Positions 24,636-30,393 of a DNA stretch of 50,333 nt are shown piece after piece (within the stretch, counting starts at the first letter, position 1; each line of letters starts with the position of its first letter). The position numbers and the translations under genes are program-made. The notes under the pieces were generated by a model, which worked only from the letters and a program-made list of their open reading frames with translations, ran no database searches and was not told the DNA's origin. Source of the DNA: Patescibacteria group bacterium (GTDB taxonomy: Bacteria > Patescibacteriota > Patescibacteriia > UBA9570 > JAHJKD01); contig JAHJKD010000006.1 of NCBI GenBank assembly GCA_018822435.1, forward strand, positions 1 through 50,333, read 5' to 3'.

Positions 24636-24664
24636 TTGCCAAAAATACCTATTTATCTTACAAT
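24636..24664 (+). promoter_or_regulatory. rel promoter
   Basis: TTGCCA (24636-24641), 17-base spacer, TACAAT (24659-24664), then 10 bases to ATG 24675. The earlier in-frame ATG (24663) lies inside the -10 box, so it cannot be the start if this promoter is used. Confidence 0.65.
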
Positions 24665-24674
24665 GCAACCAGTT

Positions 24675-26135
24675 ATGACTAAAGAAGAACTACTAACAAA
24701 ACTGGAAAATAAGAATCCGAAAGCTGATATTGCCTTGGTCGGAAAAGCTTATGATTTCGCAGAAATTGCCCATAAAGACCAGAGGAGAAAATCAGGCGAG
24801 CCGTATATTACCCACCCTATGGCCGTAGCCAACACCCTGATCGAGCTGGAAATGGACGATGCTACTATTGCCGCCGGATTACTCCATGATGTGCCTGAAG
24901 ACACCTCTATTACCCTGATTGATATAAGAAAAGAATTCGGGCCTGAAGTCGGTCGATTAGTCAGAGGCATTACTAAATTGGGACAATTGAAATATCGCGG
25001 TATTGAAAGATATATTGAAAATCTACGTCGCATGTTTGTGGCCATGGCCAAAGACATCCGCGTAATTGTGATCAAATTTGCTGATCGCATCCATAATCTA
25101 GAAACACTGGAAGCCTTGCCACCAGAAAAGCGGGAAAGGATCGCTATGGAATCTCTGGAAATCTATTCCCCTATCGCAAACCGTCTTGGTATGGGTGAAA
25201 TCAAAGGCCGGATCGAAGATTTATCATTTCCTCATGTCTCCCCTGATGAATACGAATGGTTAAAAAAGAAAGTGGCCTCACGGTACAAGGAAGTTGACGG
25301 ACAAATAAAAACCTTGAGTAATGAAGTGACTGACATTCTTGATGAAGAAAGTATTAATTATGTTTCTGTGCATGGCCGGGCTAAGCATTATTACAGTCTT
25401 TATAAAAAGTTAATGGAAAATAATCGTGATTTATCAAAAATATATGATTTAGTGGCTTTGCGTATAGTTGTTAATGACGTCTCTTCATGTTATGAAGTTC
25501 TTGGCATAATCCATCAAGAATTCAAACCTCTCAAAGGCCGCATTAAAGATTATATTGCCCAGCCTAAGCCCAATGGCTATCGGTCTTTGCATACCACTGT
25601 CTTCACTCATCAGGGAGAAATCGTCGAAATACAAATTCGCGATCCGGAAATGCATAATGAAGCAGAATATGGTATTGCAGCTCATTGGCATTACAAGGAA
25701 AAAGATGAAACTAAAAAAATAAAAGAAAAAACACTCTGGATTGACCAGCTTTCTAAAATGCAGCAAGAATTCCGCGATGAGGATCAATATCTGGAATCAT
25801 TAAAAATTGATATTTTCCATACCAGAATTTTTGTGTTTACACCTAAGGGAGATGTAATTGACCTGCCTGAAGACGCCACGCCCGTGGATTTTGCCTATCA
25901 TATTCATACCGACATTGGCCATCATTGTAATGGCGCTAAAGTTAATGACCAAATATGTACCTTAGAAACTAAATTAAAATCTGGTGATGTTGTTGATATT
26001 TCTACAGACAAAAACCGAAAAGGCCCAAGTGAAGACTGGCTCAATTTTGTAAAAACAAATACGGCTAAAAGCCGCATTCGTTCTTGGATCAATAAAAAAA
26101 GAAAAGATTCCTTGCAAAGAATCCTTACCCAGTAA
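24675..26135 (+). CDS. Bifunctional (p)ppGpp synthetase/hydrolase Rel, lacking the C-terminal regulatory domains
   Basis: A 486-residue RelA/SpoT homolog that makes and degrades the alarmone (p)ppGpp. HD hydrolase domain (about 20-180): the metal motifs ITHP..., LLHDVPEDT (the HDxxED motif is intact) and FADRIHNLETL. Synthetase domain (about 215-345): YDLVALRIVV, GRIKDYIAQPKPNGYRSLHT and IEIQIRD with the catalytic residues present, so both activities look intact. A TGS domain follows (about 378-440, FVFTPKGDVIDLPEDATPVDFAY). The helical, zinc-finger and ACT/RRM parts of long Rel (about 720 residues) are absent. Start chosen from the promoter. Its 3' end overlaps parB by 11 bases, tail to tail. 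Confidence 0.92.
   Translation: MTKEELLTKLENKNPKADIALVGKAYDFAEIAHKDQRRKSGEPYITHPMAVANTLIELEMDDATIAAGLLHDVPEDTSITLIDIRKEFGPEVGRLVRGITKLGQLKYRGIERYIENLRRMFVAMAKDIRVIVIKFADRIHNLETLEALPPEKRERIAMESLEIYSPIANRLGMGEIKGRIEDLSFPHVSPDEYEWLKKKVASRYKEVDGQIKTLSNEVTDILDEESINYVSVHGRAKHYYSLYKKLMENNRDLSKIYDLVALRIVVNDVSSCYEVLGIIHQEFKPLKGRIKDYIAQPKPNGYRSLHTTVFTHQGEIVEIQIRDPEMHNEAEYGIAAHWHYKEKDETKKIKEKTLWIDQLSKMQQEFRDEDQYLESLKIDIFHTRIFVFTPKGDVIDLPEDATPVDFAYHIHTDIGHHCNGAKVNDQICTLETKLKSGDVVDISTDKNRKGPSEDWLNFVKTNTAKSRIRSWINKKRKDSLQRILTQ
26094..26123 (-). terminator. Possible parAB terminator inside the 3' end of rel
   Basis: Read on the minus strand, GATTCTT and AAGGAATC (26123-26106) pair around a short TGCA loop, followed by TTTTCTTTTTTT (26105-26094). 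This lies just past the parB stop and within rel coding sequence, so it would serve only the minus direction. Confidence 0.5.
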
Positions 26136-26988
26136 TCCTTTTAACTATTTCGTTCAATTCTTCAGGAGAATAAAAATCTATAGTTACTTTTCCAATTTCT
26201 CCTCTTTGGGCAATATTTACTTTTGTATTCAAAGTTTCTTGAAGCTGGTCTTCCCAGTCCTTTAATTGCGGATCATAGGCTGATCTTCTTTTTTTCGCAG
26301 GTTTTGCCCTATCCACTTCAGATTCCAATGATCGAACCGATAATTTATTTTCAACCACGTCGTTAAAATATTTTAATTGCTCGCGTGATTCTGGCAAAGA
26401 AAGTATCACCTTAGCATGGCCTTCGGAAATTTTACCTTCAGCTAGCGCTTTTTGAATCTCTCCTGGTAGTGATAAAAGCCTGACGGCATTAGCAAAAGAA
26501 GGGCGGGAAATACCCATTTTCTTAGCGGCCTGATCTTGCGTTAGGCCAAATTCTGATATTAATTTTTCATATGCCTCAGCTTTTTCAATCGGATTTAAAT
26601 CAGATCTCTGAATATTTTCAATTAATGCCAGCTCTAACTTTTCCAGGTCAGATGCTTTCCGGACAATCGCCGGCACCGTCTTTAACCCAGCAATAGTCGA
26701 GGCGCGCAATCTTCTTTCGCCTGCCACTAATTCAAATTTTCCATCAGATTCAGTCACAATAATAGGTTGGAGCACGCCATGTTGCTTAATCGACTGAACT
26801 AAATTTTCAAGTTCATTGTGATTAATATGCTGGCGCGGCTGTGACGGATTTACATCAACTTCATTAACTTTGATTTCTAAAACAGCTGTCCCCGCATTTT
26901 TATGCTGGCTGGCTTCACGTTCATTGCTGACTTCAGCCTGGGTCTCTTTAGGAGGTATCAATGACCCCAATCCTTTTCCTAATGACAT
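26125..26988 (-). CDS. parB: Chromosome partitioning protein ParB
   Basis: A 287-residue ParB/Spo0J CTPase that loads on parS sites and spreads. N-terminal ParB/Srx domain (about 35-125): VDVNPSQPRQHINHNELENL, GVLQPIIV, LVAGERRLRAS (the CTP-binding GERRxRA box), AIVRKASD and LALIENIQRSDLNPIEKA. Helix-turn-helix: LTQDQAAKKMGISRPSFANAVRLLSLP (about 155-180), then a dimerisation tail (about 240-287). No sequence resembling the usual parS (TGTTTCACGTGAAACA) was found in the window. Lies 16 bases downstream of parA; convergent with and overlapping rel. Confidence 0.96.
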   Translation of the reverse strand: MSLGKGLGSLIPPKETQAEVSNEREASQHKNAGTAVLEIKVNEVDVNPSQPRQHINHNELENLVQSIKQHGVLQPIIVTESDGKFELVAGERRLRASTIAGLKTVPAIVRKASDLEKLELALIENIQRSDLNPIEKAEAYEKLISEFGLTQDQAAKKMGISRPSFANAVRLLSLPGEIQKALAEGKISEGHAKVILSLPESREQLKYFNDVVENKLSVRSLESEVDRAKPAKKRRSAYDPQLKDWEDQLQETLNTKVNIAQRGEIGKVTIDFYSPEELNEIVKRITG

Positions 26989-27004
26989 ATGATAATTTTA
27001 TTAT

Positions 27005-27769
27005 TTATTTTTCAGTTAAAATTACTTCTTGGGCCAATTTCTGATACGCTCTTCCCCCTTTTGATTTGGCATCATAGAGAGATATAGGTTTCCCATATGA
27101 GGGCGCTTCGGCCAGTTTAACATTTCTAGGAATTACTGACCGGAACACTTTGTTGGGAAAATATTTATAAATTTCCACTAAAACTTCTTGAGATAATTTA
27201 TTCCGCTTATCATACATGGTCAGAATCGCCCCCAAAACTTCAATGTCCGGCTTTAGGTTCTGTTTTACCAAATTAACAGTGTTTAACAGTTGTCCCAGGC
27301 CTTCTAAGGCATAGTATTCACACTGAACTGGCACAAGCAATTCATCAGCTGCCACTAGGCCGTTTATTGTCAGTAAACCAAGAGACGGCGGATTATCGAT
27401 AATTATATAATCATAGTTTGATTTTATTTCCAGCAAGGCATTATTTAATAAAAATTCCCTATTTTCATGATTTACCAATTCCACATTAGCGCCGGCCAAA
27501 CTCATGGTTGCCGGGGTAAAATGCAGCCCCTCCACTTCAGACTGTTTAGTTACGTCTTTAAAGGTGCTGTTTCCACTCACAATTTCGTATATCCCGCCCT
27601 CTACAGAACGCGGATCTAAGCCAAGACCAGATGTGGCATTGCCTTGCGGATCTAAATCCACTAATAAAACAAACTTGCCCATTTCAGCCAAAAAACTAGC
27701 TAAATTAACAGCTGTGGTTGTTTTTCCCACGCCACCTTTTTGATTTACAATAGATATAATACGTCCCAT
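27005..27769 (-). CDS. parA: Chromosome partitioning ATPase ParA
   Basis: A 254-residue Soj/ParA ATPase that positions ParB-DNA complexes. Deviant Walker A KGGVGKTTTAVNLA (about 10-23), Walker A' VDLDPQGNATSGLG (about 38-51), and the IIDNPPSLGLLTINGL Walker B region (about 118-133) are all intact. ATG 27769 was chosen because the family begins MGRIISIVNQKGGVGKTT; an upstream in-frame extension to 27910 would run through the promoter and into tRNA-Leu. The ATG is 9 bases after TATAAT, so the mRNA is almost leaderless. Operon with parB. Confidence 0.96.
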   Translation of the reverse strand: MGRIISIVNQKGGVGKTTTAVNLASFLAEMGKFVLLVDLDPQGNATSGLGLDPRSVEGGIYEIVSGNSTFKDVTKQSEVEGLHFTPATMSLAGANVELVNHENREFLLNNALLEIKSNYDYIIIDNPPSLGLLTINGLVAADELLVPVQCEYYALEGLGQLLNTVNLVKQNLKPDIEVLGAILTMYDKRNKLSQEVLVEIYKYFPNKVFRSVIPRNVKLAEAPSYGKPISLYDAKSKGGRAYQKLAQEVILTEK

Positions 27770-27778
27770 ATTGTGCCA

Positions 27779-27829
27779 ATTATACCAAAATCTTCCCAAA
27801 TTGACAATCACTATTTTTTCCGCTATATT
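27779..27829. promoter_or_regulatory. Divergent parA and tRNA-Leu promoters sharing one -35 region
   Basis: Minus (parA): TTGTCA (27807-27802), 17-base spacer, extended -10 TGG-TATAAT (27784-27779). Plus (tRNA): TTGACA (27801-27806), 17-base spacer, TATATT (27824-27829), with a start point near 27836. The two -35 hexamers occupy the same bases on opposite strands (TTGACAA), so only one polymerase can bind at a time. Confidence 0.75.
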
Positions 27830-27844
27830 AATAGCTATTACGGT

Positions 27845-27884
27845 CGGCCTGCCGGCCGGAGTCCTGCTTGCAGGACGTAGGCCG
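27845..27884. repeat. Palindromic GC-rich element abutting tRNA-Leu
   Basis: CGGCCT (27845-27850) pairs with AGGCCG (27879-27884), enclosing the hairpin GTCCTGC-tt-GCAGGAC (27861-27876). A 9-base direct repeat GGCCGGAGT occurs at 27854-27862 and again at 27880-27888, where it covers the first bases of the tRNA. GC content is far above the surroundings. It resembles the small REP-like palindromes of bacterial genomes; only this copy is in the window. Confidence 0.5.
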
Positions 27885-27964
27885 GAGTGGCGAAATTGGT
27901 AGACGCACACGATTCAAAATCGTGCGGGCTTACGCTCATGAGAGTTCGAGTCTCTCCTCCGGCA
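27881..27964 (+). tRNA. tRNA-Leu (anticodon CAA)
   Basis: An 84-base tRNA. Acceptor stem GCCGGAG (27881-27887) pairs with CTCCGGC (27957-27963), discriminator A at 27964. The D arm GTGGCGAAATTGGTAGACGC is of leucine type, the anticodon loop TTCAAAA gives CAA (UUG codons), a long variable arm (CGGGCTTACGCTCATG) marks a class II tRNA, and the T loop is GTTCGAGTC. CCA is not encoded (ACA follows). It has its own strong promoter. Confidence 0.95.
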
Positions 27965-28001
27965 CAAAATAAATTCTAAAAAAATTAAAAAAGGAGTATG
28001 T

Positions 28002-29150
28002 ATGAGTAAAACAACAAGTGTTGCCCGAACAAGCATCGTTTTAAATTTGGAAAACATGATCGATGCGAACAAAGCTTATAAAAATGAGCTCGAAAAATGT
28101 GTAAAAAAGGCAAATTGGAAGCCTCCCTATCGCAAAACCCCAATTACTAATCTCGATGGCTTCTACGAGTATTTAGACATATTACTAGCCACCACTCCTG
28201 CCGACGCCACTTTCGGTGACTTGTTCCATGGCCTTTATTTTATTATTAGTCAACACGGAAATAAATTTCAAAAGGATCCAAAATTTGCCGCCTTTAAAAA
28301 CTGGATGATAGTATACGCCCAACAATATGGCGCTTTCTTAAACACCTCCCAATCAGCTCAAGACTTAAAATCATTTACTGATGATTCTGGTTATGTAATT
28401 GATAACTTTGTCATTCCTCCGGGCGGATTTGATAGCTTTAATGCATTTTTTTGCCGGCATATCAAACCAGGAAAACGTCCGATTGGTACGAAAACCCTGG
28501 CTTATAAAAATGACCCCAAAGGCCTTGCCCCAAATCCAAAAGAAGATCCGGAAAAAATCCATGAAAATATGTGTGATGACAAAGTAATCACTGTTCCCGC
28601 GGACAGCGTTTATGAAGGTACATGGAAAATTAGTGAAAAAAATGATATCACTGTATCAAAAGGAAATACATATTCCATTGATTCATTATTAAAACATAGT
28701 AAATATGCAAGTAAATTTAAAAACGGAATATTTACTCATAGCTATCTGACACCTTTGACATATCATAGATATCACACACCAGTCAGAGGCACCATATTGG
28801 AAAGAAAAACCCTTTCTGGAGATGTTTTTGCCAACGTCTTAAGAGACAAAAAAGGCCATTTAGGGGCGACTGACGGCACTAATTATCAATTCACGCAGGA
28901 ACGGGCCCTGCTGGTCCTAGATTCGCCCGTAGGCCTGGTTGCTTGCCTGCCAATTGGCATGGATGTTATATCTTCTTGTAATTTCAGTGTTGACGAAGGC
29001 GATTATCTGAATAAAGGAGATGAATTCGGCAATTTCCTATTTGGTGGTTCTGATATGATAATGCTATTCGAAAGAAACGACATTGATATCAAGGTGAGCC
29101 AACTTGGCAAATTGTACAAACTTGGCCAGGTGTTTGGTGTAGCCAAATAA
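28002..29150 (+). CDS. Phosphatidylserine decarboxylase family pyruvoyl enzyme, PsiD-like long form
   Basis: A 382-residue protein. The C-terminal 250 residues match the phosphatidylserine decarboxylase family: FNAFFCRHIKPGKRPI (about 145-160), HSYLTPLTYHRYHTPVRGTI (about 247-266) and FGGSDMIMLFER (about 346-357), whose Gly-Ser is the self-cleavage site that forms the pyruvoyl cofactor. The N-terminal 130 residues (FGDLFHGLYFIISQHG, FAAFKNWMIVYAQQYGAFL) resemble the extra domain of long, soluble relatives such as the fungal tryptophan decarboxylase PsiD. No membrane helix is seen. The substrate may therefore be phosphatidylserine or an amino acid. It has a good Shine-Dalgarno (AAGGAG, 27991-27996, 5 bases before ATG), unlike its neighbours, and sits right after a tRNA gene, so gene transfer is plausible. 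Confidence 0.75.
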   Translation: MSKTTSVARTSIVLNLENMIDANKAYKNELEKCVKKANWKPPYRKTPITNLDGFYEYLDILLATTPADATFGDLFHGLYFIISQHGNKFQKDPKFAAFKNWMIVYAQQYGAFLNTSQSAQDLKSFTDDSGYVIDNFVIPPGGFDSFNAFFCRHIKPGKRPIGTKTLAYKNDPKGLAPNPKEDPEKIHENMCDDKVITVPADSVYEGTWKISEKNDITVSKGNTYSIDSLLKHSKYASKFKNGIFTHSYLTPLTYHRYHTPVRGTILERKTLSGDVFANVLRDKKGHLGATDGTNYQFTQERALLVLDSPVGLVACLPIGMDVISSCNFSVDEGDYLNKGDEFGNFLFGGSDMIMLFERNDIDIKVSQLGKLYKLGQVFGVAK

Positions 29151-29170
29151 AAATTTTAATGTGCTTAGCA

Positions 29171-29213
29171 AATAAAAAAATCCCCCCGTTTTTAATGGAG
29201 GGATTTTTTTATT
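29171..29213. terminator. Bidirectional terminator between the decarboxylase gene and the pilus locus
   Basis: AATAAAAAAATCC-cc-CCGTTTTTAATGG-a-GGGATTTTTTTATT: paired arms around a short loop, with A-run and T-run on either side, between convergent genes. Confidence 0.85.
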
Positions 29214-29219
29214 GCGTGT

Positions 29220-29741
29220 TTATCGAGCTACGGAAATTGTATCATTTTCAGCGTCGCAAGCACCAATAGTGATGCGTCCGGCTGCTGATTTATTGATATA
29301 GTACCGTGTGTCAGTGGCTGCGCCTGCTCTTGGGTCAGTCGGCATCTGAGCAAGATATGTATCAACTAAATCGCCGGTAAGGTCGATATAGCAAGTGCCA
29401 TCTGCTGGATTAACCGTTAAAGCCGCACAAGTTGGGGCAGAACCGCCCGCACAAAAACCGACAGCTGAGTCATCAGTCGTACCAAGAACCTGAACGGAAT
29501 CAGTGGCAGAATCAATTGCGTTTCCACCTGTACCTGGTAATGTGCCGTCATTATCCACCTGATATTTCAAAACAGCGTTCAAAACAGAGTTAACTTCACT
29601 CCATCTGTCACTGTCTCTAGCATCAGCAAACCTTCTGGCCGGATCCAGGGCCACAAAGACTACTGCCGCTAAAATGGCAATAATGGCAATGACGATAAGA
29701 AGCTCTACTAATGTAAAACCTTTTTTGTTCATTGGTCTCAT
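29220..29741 (-). CDS. Type IV pilin (major-type, short leader)
   Basis: A 173-residue class III-signal prepilin. After a short basic leader (MRPMNKKG) comes the prepilin peptidase site G/FTLVE and the hydrophobic N-terminal helix FTLVELLIVIAIIAILAAVVF, with Glu at +5. The globular part begins DPARRFADARDSDRWSEVNSVLNAVLKYQVDNDGTLP, a pattern shared with the pilin at 29913-30344. Two pairs of cysteines may form disulfides (CAGGSAPTC and C..C near the end). Processed by PilD and assembled by PilB/PilC. Met4 (29732) is an alternative start. It is the last gene of the pilus locus. Confidence 0.92.
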   Translation of the reverse strand: MRPMNKKGFTLVELLIVIAIIAILAAVVFVALDPARRFADARDSDRWSEVNSVLNAVLKYQVDNDGTLPGTGGNAIDSATDSVQVLGTTDDSAVGFCAGGSAPTCAALTVNPADGTCYIDLTGDLVDTYLAQMPTDPRAGAATDTRYYINKSAAGRITIGACDAENDTISVAR

Positions 29742-29778
29742 AGATTAAATGTTAGTTTTTTAAAATTATATTAAAATA

Positions 29779-29919
29779 TTATCTGCCTGACATCCAATAT
29801 ATAATCGGAATCAATACCATGGCTGCAATTATAAATCCAGCAGCAAAAGCCGCGGCCGAAGGAGCCATCTTCTCACCAATTTGCACTTTGTACTTTTTTT
29901 CTTTTTGATTTTTCACCAT
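29779..29919 (-). CDS. 46-residue single-pass membrane peptide translationally coupled to a pilin
   Basis: A small ORF whose ATG (29919-29917) overlaps the end of the preceding pilin: in AAATGGTGA the pilin reads AAA-TGG-TGA and the peptide starts ATG-GTG-A. It has a basic N terminus (MVKNQKEKKYKVQIGEK) and one membrane helix (about 20-42, AAAFAAGFIIAAMVLIPIIYW) ending SGR. GGAG lies about 14 bases upstream. No family is recognised. Stop-start overlap and position between two pilin genes argue that it is real; a small pilus-assembly or pilin-stabilising membrane protein is a guess. Confidence 0.5.
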   Translation of the reverse strand: MVKNQKEKKYKVQIGEKMAPSAAAFAAGFIIAAMVLIPIIYWMSGR

Positions 29920-30344
29920 TTGAGTTCTATTTCTCCATAATCTTGTATATTTTCCGTGCATTCTGCCCGGACAATCAATAAATCATCAACATTTTGGACT
30001 GAATAACATGTATATTCGGCTGAACCACGAGTGGGGTCTTGCGGTACTTTAGGTAAATTTTCCGGCACTAAATAATTACCTAAATCATATGTCCCTTCGT
30101 CTCCATTCCCAACTATAGTTTGATCTTCAGGAAAATTTGGGGGCAGGGCACCGTTATTATCTACCTGATAATGCTTCAAGCCATGAAGTATTGCTGTTAC
30201 ATCAGACCAACGCTGGGAATTTCGTGATTTGGCAAATAGCGTCGCCGGATCAAGTAGAACAAATACCACAACAACTAAAATGCTGATTATGGAAATAACA
30301 ATAAGTAATTCAATAAATGTGAAACCTTTATTACTCTTAATCAT
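29913..30344 (-). CDS. Type IV pilin
   Basis: A 143-residue prepilin: leader MIKSNKG, cleavage before FTFIELLIVISIISILVVVVF with Glu at +5, then DPATLFAKSRNSQRWSDVTAILHGLKHYQVDNNGALP, closely parallel to the 173-residue pilin downstream, followed by a short variable globular domain with one Cys pair (YTCYS...AECTE). The two pilins look like paralogs specialised for one filament (major and minor, or alternative majors). It has its own promoter. Ends in TGA inside the start region of the 46-residue peptide. Confidence 0.92.
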   Translation of the reverse strand: MIKSNKGFTFIELLIVISIISILVVVVFVLLDPATLFAKSRNSQRWSDVTAILHGLKHYQVDNNGALPPNFPEDQTIVGNGDEGTYDLGNYLVPENLPKVPQDPTRGSAEYTCYSVQNVDDLLIVRAECTENIQDYGEIELKW

Positions 30345-30361
30345 GCATTTCTATTGTTATT

Positions 30362-30390
30362 ATTATAGCACAATTTCATCTAGTTAGCAA
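30362..30390 (-). promoter_or_regulatory. Internal promoter for the pilin genes
   Basis: On the minus strand TTGCTA (30390-30385), 17-base spacer, extended -10 TGC-TATAAT (30367-30362), placed in the 49-base gap between pilM and the first pilin gene. Leader about 10 bases. This would let pilins be made in excess of the assembly machinery. Confidence 0.7.
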
Positions 30391-30393
30391 TCC

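Noticed and set aside
26125-27769. parS sites or a replication origin next to parAB
   Set aside because: No sequence close to TGTTTCACGTGAAACA, no DnaA-box cluster and no dnaA gene were found in the window.
27770-27910. In-frame N-terminal extension of ParA by 47 residues
   Set aside because: It runs through the promoter, the palindrome and into tRNA-Leu; the ParA family begins at MGRIISIVNQKGG.
29913-29919. UGA read as glycine (code change known in some CPR groups)
   Set aside because: The pilin here ends at TGA with a new gene starting across it, and TGA behaves as a stop elsewhere, so the standard bacterial code fits.
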